Assembly: GCA_958445065.1 (NCBI GenBank)
Contig: CAUCQW010000023.1
Span: 1-35,529, forward strand
DNA length: 35,529 nucleotides
Origin: an uncultured Collinsella sp.
GTDB lineage: Bacteria > Actinomycetota > Coriobacteriia > Coriobacteriales > Coriobacteriaceae
Reading direction: 5' to 3'
The translations under genes were made by a program, and so were the position numbers. The notes beneath the pieces are model-generated. The model was not told where the DNA came from. It was given only the letters and a program-made list of their open reading frames with translations, and did no database searches. Position 1 is the stretch's first letter, and each line of letters starts with the position of its first letter. Shown here piece by piece: positions 23,701 to 30,109 of this stretch.

Positions 23701-24556
23701 GACCGATGAGGGACAGACGGTCGAGATCTCCCCGAGCCTCAAGACCACGGCGGCCACTATCCAGGGCAGCAAGGTCGTGAAGCCCGAGGACGAGGTCGCC
23801 ATCGTCGACACCGTCCACCTCAAGGGGCTGCGCCCCGGCCAGAGCTATACGCTCACAGCATCGATCAACAAAAAGGCCGATGGTACGCAGCTCACGCTCG
23901 CGGACGTGAAGGACGCCTCGACCCTTGCCGGCAATGGAATCCAGAAGGGCTCCACTGGTACCGCATCCGGCACCGACCTCTCGAAGGCGCTCGTCGACGT
24001 CACCGGGACGGGCTCGTTTGTCAGTATTCCCGAGGGCGCCAAGCTCTCCAAGAACGATGACGGGACCTACACGCTCACGATGCCGGGCGCGACGCAGGAC
24101 GCGGTCGACATCGTAACGAAGCTGAGCGGCAGCCAGGTGAAACTCGAGCCTTCCGATAAGGGTGACAAGGCGGACGGCGACGGCACGGCAGCGGGTTCGG
24201 AATCGAACGTGGAGAACTCGACGCTGGGCACCTACGAGGTCATCGCCAACGGGCAGGTGCGCTTCACCCCCGCCGTGTCCGATCTCGACGTAGATGTCCC
24301 CATGGTGTTCAAGGCCTCCGACGTGGCAGGTCAGCAGGCGGTCGTGTTCGAGAGTCTGCAGCGCGACACCGATGGCAAGGAGATCTCCAAGGAGACTGAC
24401 CTCGAGGATACCGACCAGACTATCGATATCGAGAAAGCCCCCGAGGGCAAGAACCTCGACCAGACCGGCAACTGGATCCTCTACGCGGCAATCGCTGCCG
24501 GAGTCGCGGCCTGCATCGCCGGTATCGTCCTGATCCATCACAAGCGCAAGATCTAA
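20711..24556 (+). CDS. VaFE-repeat surface adhesin with thioester domain and sortase-type tail
   Basis: It has 1281 residues from ATG 20711 (GGAG five bases upstream); ATG 20729 with GGAGG is an alternative. The signal peptide ends near AAYAA (residue 52). A thioester domain at about 57-245 has Cys83 (AICLDP) and Gln168 (LAIQHIAL), the expected pair for a Cys-Gln thioester that can bond covalently to host amines. SpaA/CnaB-like domains follow: about 252-345 (SLEGATYGVY, YYVKETKAG), 352-480 (VQETKAPSGY) and about 495-630. Three VaFE repeats of about 120 residues start near 637 (IGTTATDAADGD, VVFERL, SHEDPEDEDQTVE), and a diverged fourth follows. The tail is LDQTG (1249-1253), a hydrophobic helix and HHKRKI: an LPXTG-like sortase signal with Asp at the second position. 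No sortase is in the window. An AT-rich patch lies inside the second CnaB domain. Confidence 0.9.
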   Translation: MRPGGKMKECAGKLFGRIGARLKKGAVIGTGAVLIASQVLSVVPAPTAAYAASSETITRGERVNYGGYYMYNSTTSEGTPAICLDPAKRHPLDAMTATAQLPIETDWTKCYTGGGGDQTRIDRTDGMARVLYYGPTGPGFEEAKAKGLWNFNWYDGTPLDYSKMLAIQHIALSALSKSSSQYGMQGTTAAFRNWCYKTILYYNGNINAGTFLANLDKNLPGPAPQSFKNSIYLVNYGTGTQCLITFHNKGKMKLKKRSSNPGISDNNPCYSLEGATYGVYTDSGCTQQVGTLSCNASGDSNVIDIAPGTYYVKETKAGKSYALDEGIHKVNVSGGQTATVNVTDAPQNDPADMLVAKVDAETGKASPLGAGTLAGAEFTVKYYDGFYTQENLPEKATRAWILKTDENGRTSLARVTLDKDKYFVSGDSFYTSTNGNITLPIGTVTVQETKAPSGYLLSDNSVHIQQITSNTTTERVTTFVEPSEDAPTVREQVKRGDIAFNKVHGEDMTGLANVPFKITSKTTGESHIAITDANGILTTESSACPHTQNTNGNDAALNADGTLDESKLSIDNGLWFSGSKGAQTTADDSKGALPYDTYTFEELRCASNDSLNLVKFEVTVSRDAYTIDRGTVDDNPIEIGTTATDAADGDHKLLASNQAEIVDTVTYKGLKKGLEYELSGTLMDAKTGEALKDVAGKEITATAKFTPKASSGKQKVKFKFDATLLGGHKAVVFERLYLEGKIQASHEDPEDEDQTVEFLPVKIGTTATDAADGDKTIGVGKAVTIEDEVSYENLATGREYTVTGTLMDSETGEPLKDAGGNAVSASTTFEPEKTEGKVKVTFSVDTSTLSNKKLVVFEKLAADGNVIASHEDLTDEGQTVEVVPPEIGTSAADGADGDKEITADGKASIIDAVKYTGLVPGTEYELQGTLMDAEIGEALKGADGKEITATAKFTPQSQDGTQDVTFTFDASELGGAKAVVFEKLFVDGTLIGSHEDPTDEGQTVEISPSLKTTAATIQGSKVVKPEDEVAIVDTVHLKGLRPGQSYTLTASINKKADGTQLTLADVKDASTLAGNGIQKGSTGTASGTDLSKALVDVTGTGSFVSIPEGAKLSKNDDGTYTLTMPGATQDAVDIVTKLSGSQVKLEPSDKGDKADGDGTAAGSESNVENSTLGTYEVIANGQVRFTPAVSDLDVDVPMVFKASDVAGQQAVVFESLQRDTDGKEISKETDLEDTDQTIDIEKAPEGKNLDQTGNWILYAAIAAGVAACIAGIVLIHHKRKI
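21910..22145 (+). other. AT-rich, codon-atypical patch inside the VaFE gene
   Basis: From about 21910 to 22145 the gene uses A/T-ending codons (for example GTAACACTTGACAAGG, ACAAGCACAAATGGG), whereas both flanks are strongly GC-rich. The frame stays open. The patch encodes the second half of the second CnaB-like domain (about residues 400-478). Confidence 0.7.
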
Positions 24557-24577
24557 GGCGCTTTCGCTATAAAGCCA

Positions 24578-24615
24578 AAGGGCCCCGCTCACACGAGCGG
24601 GGCCCTTCTCTTTTT
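24578..24615. terminator. Strong bidirectional terminator after the VaFE gene
   Basis: AAGGGCCCCGCTC (24578-24590) and GAGCGGGGCCCTT (24595-24607) form a perfect 13-bp stem with a 4-base loop, then CTCTTTTT. It also serves the convergent toxin gene on the minus strand. Confidence 0.9.
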
Positions 24616-24669
24616 GAAAGGAGCTGTCGGTTTGTAAGGGGTTTTCCATGCGCCCCCATCGGGATGCGA

Positions 24670-24987
24670 CTATGAATGCGGGATATTCTCGTGGTCGAAC
24701 ACGCCGACCATGCGGATTCGGCGGTTTCTCTCGCGGATAAAATACACGACCAGGACATCGTCGTCGTAGGTATGGGCCTCACGGTGCTTGCCGTCAGAAT
24801 AGGGCGGATGGACGAGAACGTGGTCGTCCCATCCGCTTTCCTCTATCATTCCGGTGCGGCCGAGTTCATCAATACATCCCTTGACCGCGTTGACGACTTC
24901 CACGTATTCGGCATGGGAGTATTTCGGCTTCAGCACGACGAGCGTTTTCCAAAAGGAGGCGGGAACCTTGACATCGTAGCGGTTCAC
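24670..24987 (-). CDS. RelE/YafQ-like toxin of a type II toxin-antitoxin pair
   Basis: A protein of 105 residues with a GTG start at 24987, overlapping the antitoxin stop by four bases (GTGA) with AGGAGG seven bases upstream. The ending (HPPYSDGKHREAHTYDDDVL, VVYFIRERNRRIRMVGVFDH) has the basic strand pattern of RelE-superfamily mRNA interferases, where a late Tyr/Arg/His-rich strand forms the active site. The N-terminal part is helical (FWKTLVVLKPKYSHAEY). The exact subfamily is unclear. The downstream position, after a RelB/DinJ-like antitoxin, is the usual order. Confidence 0.75.
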   Translation of the reverse strand: MNRYDVKVPASFWKTLVVLKPKYSHAEYVEVVNAVKGCIDELGRTGMIEESGWDDHVLVHPPYSDGKHREAHTYDDDVLVVYFIRERNRRIRMVGVFDHENIPHS

Positions 24988-25301
24988 TGCCCGACCTCCT
25001 CGGGCTCGATGCCCATCTCCGCAAGTATGCCTGCCGGTATCTCGAGCGGGTCCTCCCCGGAATCGTCCTCAATCAAACCGTACTCCTGGGCCTCGGCACG
25101 AAGCATCGCTACGCGCACTTCCTCCGAGTAGAGGCGGCCGGATGGCGATGAGAACAGGCCGTCGAAAGGCGTCCTGCCGGTCTGGGCAACCTGATTGACC
25201 ATAATGCGCATCGCATACGGCGTCGTGAGACCGCTCCTGGCGAAAGCCCTGTCAGCGCGGTCCTTCACCTCATCGGGGACGTTCAGCTGTATCAGTGCCA
25301 T
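24984..25301 (-). CDS. RelB/DinJ-family antitoxin
   Basis: It has 105 residues from ATG 25301, six bases after GAGAGGTG; an in-frame GTG at 25310 falls within the ribosome site. The N-terminus (MALIQLNVPDEVKDRADRAF, then SGLTTPYAMRIMVNQVAQTG) is a ribbon-helix-helix DNA-binding fold typical of RelB/DinJ: beta strand, helix, 'G-L-T/x-x-x-A', helix. The C-terminal half is acidic (EDDSGEDPLEI) and should wrap and inhibit the toxin encoded next. The AT-rich interval upstream (25302-25350) probably carries the promoter and operator. Confidence 0.8.
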   Translation of the reverse strand: MALIQLNVPDEVKDRADRAFARSGLTTPYAMRIMVNQVAQTGRTPFDGLFSSPSGRLYSEEVRVAMLRAEAQEYGLIEDDSGEDPLEIPAGILAEMGIEPEEVGQ

Positions 25302-25306
25302 ATATA

Positions 25307-25630
25307 TCACCTCTCAATATGATAATGACATACTATCGCATAATCATAGTACCCAAAAGCCTTTCGTTTAGATGCGATGTTGCCGCCTTGATATCCCCAT
25401 TTCCATGTGGTCACCCTTTGGAAAGGCGGCAAAGCTCGTATCAGCCCGGCAACATATCGCAAGATGCCGCGCGCCAGGCGCAGGAGCGCGCCAAGCAGAA
25501 CGAGCAGCCCGACTCCCCTATAAAGACATGTCCTCTTCCCGAAGTGATCCAGTCGTATTATCAGGAGCAGGGCGAAGTAAAATCGACCGAAGAGCGAGAT
25601 GGCGTGGAGCAAACTCACACCTGGTTCCAT
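25307..25630 (-). CDS. Possible small membrane protein
   Basis: This open frame of 107 residues starts at ATG 25630 with no clear ribosome site. It has hydrophobic stretches FGRFYFALLLIIRL (about 14-27) and a Leu/Arg-rich RGVGLLVLLGALLRLARGIL segment. Its TGA overlaps the ribosome site of the antitoxin gene, which would fit coupling. The only support is hydrophobicity and position; it may be chance, and the 25302-25659 interval would then hold only the antitoxin promoter. Confidence 0.3.
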   Translation of the reverse strand: MEPGVSLLHAISLFGRFYFALLLIIRLDHFGKRTCLYRGVGLLVLLGALLRLARGILRYVAGLIRALPPFQRVTTWKWGYQGGNIASKRKAFGYYDYAIVCHYHIER

Positions 25631-25659
25631 AGAGCCGGTCCATCTTTTCCGCTTCGGGC

Positions 25660-26844
25660 CTATTTCGTGGCGCCGCAACCGGAGCAGCGGTAGCCCGTGA
25701 TAATCTGCTTGGTCCCGGTCTGCACCTGATATTGCTCTTGATGCGTAACGGCATCGTGGTGAACAGTTACTTGGGGTGTATAAATAGAGTATGAACAACC
25801 GGTGCTATCTTGATGATTGATGGCGTCAGTGAGAGAAGTGGTTACATAACCGTCAGAGAATCTAAACTCATCGTAGCCAGCACTAACCGTCTCATCCCAT
25901 GCAGCCTGATCGACCACAGTTCGAGTGCGAGTCTCGTACACCGGTTCGCTACGGTCTTGCGCCTGCCACGTATGCTCATGAGAGGGCTTTGAGGTAGAGC
26001 CTGAGGACGGCTTGGAGTCCGACTTGGACGGCGCGGAGCTAGAGCCTGTCGACGGCTTCACGGCATCGGCCTTCTTTTCCTCGGCCTTCGCGGCGCTGTC
26101 GGTCGCGGCGTCCTTCTTCTCCTCCACCTTCTCCTTGTCGGCGGCAGGGGCCTTCGAGGCGTTGTCGGTGACCTTGTTCACCACGTCCTTGCCGGCATCC
26201 CCCGTTAGCGTGCCGTCGCCCTTGGAGATGGCATCGTTCACCTTGTCGAGGACCCCATCGATGTCGTCCTGGGTGACGTCCCCGGCGGGCTTGGTCTCGC
26301 CGGTGAAATCAGTGCAGCCAGAGCCCTTGTGGTCGCCTGGGACGGCCTGCTCGCCGCCGCCGGAGGGGGTGGTGATGGAGCCGTCCGGGTTGATGATGGG
26401 GATCGCGGTGATCTCCCAGGTGCCCTCGGTAAGACGCACGCTGTCCTTGCCCTCGATGGCGTCGGATGCCGGCGTGGCATGGTAGAACTCGGTGCCCACC
26501 TCGGCGCCGTCGGTGCAGACATAGCGGGTGATGAGGGGCGAGGAGTCGGCCGTCACGCCCTCGGCCTCGATCTTGACGGTCCAATCAACCGTCGACTCGG
26601 CCTTATCCGAGACCTGCTTCTTGTTGGCACCAGTGCCGGCCTCGACCTTGGAGGACTCGGGTGTGGGTGTGAAGGCGGCGGTCGCCCATGCGCCGCCGAG
26701 CCCCAGCCCCGCGACGACGAGCGCGACCGCGGCGCCGATGGCGACCTTCCGCTTCAAAGGCATTGTGCCGCCGCCGTCTCCATCGGGTACGAGGTTGAGT
26801 TCCTGGTCCAGCTCGTCCTGGGGTTTGTTGTCGTTCTCATCCAT
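25660..26844 (-). CDS. Single-pass membrane protein with long linker and C-terminal metal-ribbon-like domain
   Basis: It has 394 residues, with a weak GAAAGG site before the ATG. A short acidic cytoplasmic part (1-30) is followed by KRK and one membrane helix (about 34-57), so most of the protein is outside. The outer part has a beta-rich module (about 80-180, WTVKIEAEG, SVRLTEGTWEITAIP), then a low-complexity Ala/Lys/Asp/Ser linker (about 190-295) that probably spans the cell wall. It ends with SHEHTWQAQDRSEPVYETRT ... TGYRCSGCGATK. The H-x-H-x-W at the start and C-x-x-C at the end of this domain resemble small zinc-ribbon modules of secreted Gram-positive proteins. No enzyme motif is seen, and the function is unknown. 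Confidence 0.8.
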   Translation of the reverse strand: MDENDNKPQDELDQELNLVPDGDGGGTMPLKRKVAIGAAVALVVAGLGLGGAWATAAFTPTPESSKVEAGTGANKKQVSDKAESTVDWTVKIEAEGVTADSSPLITRYVCTDGAEVGTEFYHATPASDAIEGKDSVRLTEGTWEITAIPIINPDGSITTPSGGGEQAVPGDHKGSGCTDFTGETKPAGDVTQDDIDGVLDKVNDAISKGDGTLTGDAGKDVVNKVTDNASKAPAADKEKVEEKKDAATDSAAKAEEKKADAVKPSTGSSSAPSKSDSKPSSGSTSKPSHEHTWQAQDRSEPVYETRTRTVVDQAAWDETVSAGYDEFRFSDGYVTTSLTDAINHQDSTGCSYSIYTPQVTVHHDAVTHQEQYQVQTGTKQIITGYRCSGCGATK

Positions 26845-26881
26845 GATGTTGCCTTTCTCTAATCCCCTATCGGATTCTATT

Positions 26882-27250
26882 CTATCGTTCGGACATGATG
26901 ATCTCGGCCACGCGATCGACCCGGACGCCGCTTGCGATCATGTCCAATGTCGTGACTATGCGAGCCTTCTGCACGGGTCCCAGGGAGCGGATCGTCTTGG
27001 TCTCGGACAGGCCCAGCGCGCGGAGTAGTGTTCTCGCACCTACCGCCCCCACGCCGGGACAATTCTTGAGGAACGCAAACATTCTGATTTTAGCTGCGAC
27101 GCGGCTCTCATCGTTGAGCACATCGACAGGGGCTATCTCACCTGCCTTGAGGCGCTCCTTGAGAGCGGCGCGCTCCCGGCGCACCTCTACAGAGCGTTCA
27201 CGGCCCTGATCAGATATTTGCTTTGAGTAGCGAATTGAGTCATTCGGCAT
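26882..27250 (-). CDS. mihF: Actinobacterial integration host factor (MihF/sIHF) homologue
   Basis: A protein of 122 residues; AAGGAG lies eight bases before the ATG. It matches the remembered pattern of the actinobacterial IHF family: RRERAALKERLKAGEI in the first helix, then RMFAFLKNCPGVGAVGARTL and LRALGLSETKTIRSLGPVQK. The CPGVGAVGARTL segment is the helix-two-turn-helix used for sequence-independent DNA binding. Proteins of this family are nucleoid-associated and in mycobacteria support phage integration and chromosome shape. The presence of this gene is one reason to place the host in Actinobacteria. In many relatives mihF is next to gmk; here it is not, so it may be an extra copy in an accessory region. 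Confidence 0.85.
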   Translation of the reverse strand: MPNDSIRYSKQISDQGRERSVEVRRERAALKERLKAGEIAPVDVLNDESRVAAKIRMFAFLKNCPGVGAVGARTLLRALGLSETKTIRSLGPVQKARIVTTLDMIASGVRVDRVAEIIMSER

Positions 27251-27527
27251 GGCACCGTCTCCTTAAATCCCTATTGCGGACTGATGGGCGCCCTGAATAG
27301 TGGCGCATTGACGGTGTCGATTACCTTAAACCACTTATACCCCATGATGGTCGCAAAAACAAGGAACTTTACCCTTCTTCCGGTAAGGGGCACTTCTTTT
27401 ACGGCCGTTGTAGGGCATCTGGAGGCGTGTGTCCTGCTGGGGAACTGCAATGCTGTTATCGGGCACTCAATTATCCTAGAATACGAAATCGACAAGTGCT
27501 CGGCATGAAGATCCCGAGGGATGAACA

Positions 27528-28394
27528 ATGATTATCTCCTCAAACAAGATGCAGACGCTCAAGGCGGCGCCGAATTCAGCCTATGAGGTCATCCTTCCGG
27601 AGTTCCTCTACCAGTCGAATAAGATCGAGGGATCAAACTTCACGCTCGATCAGATCGAGACGTTCTATGCAACGAACAGGGTGACGGGAGACCACTATTT
27701 AGACGACATTATTGAAACCAAGAATTCCTTCAAGATGTTCGACCGAATGGTCGATACACTTGGAGTTGAGTTGACGCCGGAACTCCTCATTGAATTCGAG
27801 ACTATCCTTCACATGGGCACGACCATGGCGGCCAATGGGGAAAGCGGGCATTTCAAGTACATCACCAATCGAATCAGAAACAGTTCGGTGCGGGTCGCCC
27901 TCCCGAGCGACATACCGACTGCCATACCGCAGCTGCTCGCCGAATGGGACGGCAGCCCGAAGGACTTCGAGTCGATCTCTCGTTTCCACGCAAAGTTCGA
28001 GCGCCTGCATCCTTTCCAAGACGGTAACGGGCGAATCGGTCGCCTCATTATGATGAAGCAGTGCATCGAAAACGGTGTCGACCTAATCGTCATTGACGAA
28101 AAACATGCGGACGAGTACAAGAGCTGGATGGAGATCGCGCAGACTCAGGGCAATTTCCGCTTCTTCGATGAGGTTCTTCGGAAGTGCCAATCCTCCTTTG
28201 ACGCCAGAATACACGAGATAGGGGCTGACATCCTCATCCAACACACCCCTGAGACTCTTGAGGAAGGAAAGCGCTCAATCGACCCTTCCACTCTGTCGAC
28301 CGCCAAGATCCAGACAGGCTTAAAGGTTCTCGAAAATGAAGGCCGAGCAGCTGGCGCGCCTATGAGTAAGGGGCATAACCCTTACGGCGTATGA
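27528..28394 (+). CDS. Fic-domain protein (AMP-transferase type), copy 2
   Basis: A protein of 288 residues with a GAGGG ribosome site. The active-site motif HPFQDGNGRIGR is intact at 161-172. The N-terminal inhibitory helix reads SNKIEG (30-35) and fits the class II pattern (S/T)xxxE(G/N), so this copy should be self-inhibited until activated, unlike copy 1. It is shorter than copy 1 and only moderately similar (both have 'E-T-x-N/H ... K-M-F-D'). The C-terminus has STAKIQTGLKVLENEG followed by GAPMSKGHNPYGV, matching the motif seen in copy 1 and the tandem paralogues. The codon use is slightly less GC-rich than that of the genes to its left. Confidence 0.88.
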   Translation: MIISSNKMQTLKAAPNSAYEVILPEFLYQSNKIEGSNFTLDQIETFYATNRVTGDHYLDDIIETKNSFKMFDRMVDTLGVELTPELLIEFETILHMGTTMAANGESGHFKYITNRIRNSSVRVALPSDIPTAIPQLLAEWDGSPKDFESISRFHAKFERLHPFQDGNGRIGRLIMMKQCIENGVDLIVIDEKHADEYKSWMEIAQTQGNFRFFDEVLRKCQSSFDARIHEIGADILIQHTPETLEEGKRSIDPSTLSTAKIQTGLKVLENEGRAAGAPMSKGHNPYGV

Positions 28395-28555
28395 TTGGCG
28401 ATTTGACAGTTAGACGAATAGGCGCATTGTAGAGGCACAATACCGGGACCATAACTGAGACTCGGGGCCACGAGCAAACGCAAGGATTTAGGCTCTATTA
28501 GACAAAGATTGACATAGGTGACTTTGAAGGTCGAAGTCGTTATTCCATGAATTGA

Positions 28556-28595
28556 AGCCAGTCCATATTGATACGTACATGGATATGGACTGGCT
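28556..28595. repeat. Perfect 13-bp inverted repeat between Fic copy 2 and the methylase remnant
   Basis: AGCCAGTCCATAT (28556-28568) and ATATGGACTGGCT (28583-28595) are separated by 14 bases. It lies between convergent genes and could be a bidirectional terminator, although no U run follows. The rest of 28395-28652 shows nothing I can name. Confidence 0.5.
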
Positions 28596-28652
28596 TTGCT
28601 GGACTATAAATAGTATGTCGTATTCACAGTTCAAATATACTTTATTGGGAAA

Positions 28653-29918
28653 CTAGACTAGGTTTATGTGGCTGTATCTTGGCTCAATGTCCAGCTGACC
28701 CAGCATAGGCGTGTCATTCAACTTGGCCACTTCGTCTGCAAGCGTAGACGTTCCTTTTATGAGACGGTTGATGTAAGGCTGAAGTTTTTTTCTAGATTTA
28801 TCTGATAGCTTAGGAATCTTGATATTCAGAAGTGCGTTATCGGGAATCTCCGCAAGTCCATCTGACCCCGTAGCAAGTCCACGCATTTGGCTGTTCCAGC
28901 TTTCCGTTGTTAGATAGGCTACAAGGTCAGTCAAACACTCTTCAGATCCAACCTTTATTCTAATTCTCTTGCAACCGTTCGTAACGATTCCATTTTTCAA
29001 TGAGTCCGGGACAACAAACCATTTATCCACAGATGACCAAATGCCTCCAACAAAAATATCTTTAGAACGAGCAAGATGCTTGGCTCTCGAGGGCAGTTGC
29101 CAACCCATTAGAGGGCTTGGCCAGAAAGAGCCATTTGAAATGTGCGAAATATCGATATAGTTGTATTTTTCAGATGATTTGATCTTCAGCTTTTTGCCGC
29201 TATCGCAAATTCCCTCCTGAATAACGTCTGCTATATCACCCAACGTGTAGTGATCTTTTTCCTGAATCCTACTTAAATGGAGTTGATTTTTTTCACACCA
29301 GTATTTCGGATCAAGCGAGAGACTTTCTGAGTTCAAAATTCTATGAAGGGGTATGGCCCAACCGGTTCCATCGGTATAGCAATCTCTTCGACCGGTCAAT
29401 AGCCATGGATGATCAAGCGCCGCAGCCGAATTAAGGACACCCATGCGAACCTTCTCAAAATCAGCGTCAACGATCAGGTTTCCCTCAGCATCCACCATCA
29501 GTGCTCCGTCACTTTGATCACGAAGGTAGGTAGTCTCCTGCCGCTTGTTGCCCGCGGACCAACCCAGCTTATCAATTACCTGAAAAGCTATAGACGAGTC
29601 CTCCAAGTCCTTTAGGCTTTCGGCCTCTTGCTCAAGCGAATCCATAAACACGATGCTTGCACTAACATCGGCCCCGCTTGATTTAAATGCGAAACGAGGA
29701 AGGGCGATAATCGCGGCGATGCTAACTTTTCTCAGTAGCCACTCTCTGAATGTTCGAAACTTTGAGCTTGTATTTCCTAAATATCCATTAGGGAGAATCA
29801 AAGCAATTCTGCCGCCCGTTTTTCTGCAAAGTCGGACACACGCCTCTGCAAAGAGAATACCGAGCTCCTGCTTACTTTCTAATTCCCCTATCTTATGATT
29901 ACTTCCTATTAGGAACAC
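28653..29918 (-). pseudogene. N-6 adenine DNA methylase (type I restriction HsdM-like), N-terminus lost
   Basis: The open frame has 421 residues from a GTG at 29918, without a good ribosome site, and a stop lies just upstream in frame. It opens with GSNHKIGELESKQELGILFA, which in intact N-6 methylases follows directly after the catalytic NPPF motif. Here the preceding residues are FLI instead of NPPF, so the SAM-binding half and the motif itself are gone. The rest fits the C-terminal part: GGRIALILPNGYLGN, then ALPRFAFKSSGADV and SIVFMD, and a specificity-like region. Base composition is more AT-rich than the chromosome to the left, so the gene was itself acquired. The break falls where the conjugative-element sequence begins. 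It should be inactive. Confidence 0.8.
29903..29915. other. Palindrome TTCCTATTAGGAA at the breakpoint; candidate element boundary
   Basis: TTCCTA-T-TAGGAA is a perfect palindrome exactly where the methylase homology ends (the Gly of NPPFG). It may be a recombination core or attachment site. To its right, 29919-30109 holds only a terminator and AT-rich leader. Confidence 0.35.
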
Positions 29919-29981
29919 TGTAAATACAAGGCTTTTCGGAGCCTACAAACCAGAAAAAATAATATTTGATCTATCACATTA

Positions 29982-30024
29982 CGCAAAAAGCCGTCCGGCA
30001 TGAAAAACGGGCGGCTTTTTTGCG
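29982..30024. terminator. Rho-independent terminator at the left end of the ICE segment
   Basis: CGCAAAAAGCCGTCCG and CGGGCGGCTTTTTTGCG pair around a roughly ten-base loop, with A and T runs on both sides, so it can act in both directions. It isolates the ParB-like operon from the methylase remnant. Confidence 0.8.
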
Positions 30025-30109
30025 TGGATAGACGGAAAGGAGGCACAAAAATAACTACAAAATTTTAGCGTTCAAATTTGTGCAACTTTAACGAAAAGGA
30101 GGATCGTAA

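Noticed and set aside
23678..24649. 323-codon open frame on the minus strand
   Set aside because: Antisense to the VaFE repeats and crossing the strong terminator at 24578; no domain seen.
25380..25400. TGGTCACCCTTTGG as a fifth copy of the phased repeat
   Set aside because: Only one heptamer-like unit is present and the 10-bp period is missing.
27251..27527. Possible small genes between mihF and Fic copy 2
   Set aside because: Short frames exist on both strands but have no ribosome sites or recognisable features; I treat this as an intergenic promoter region.
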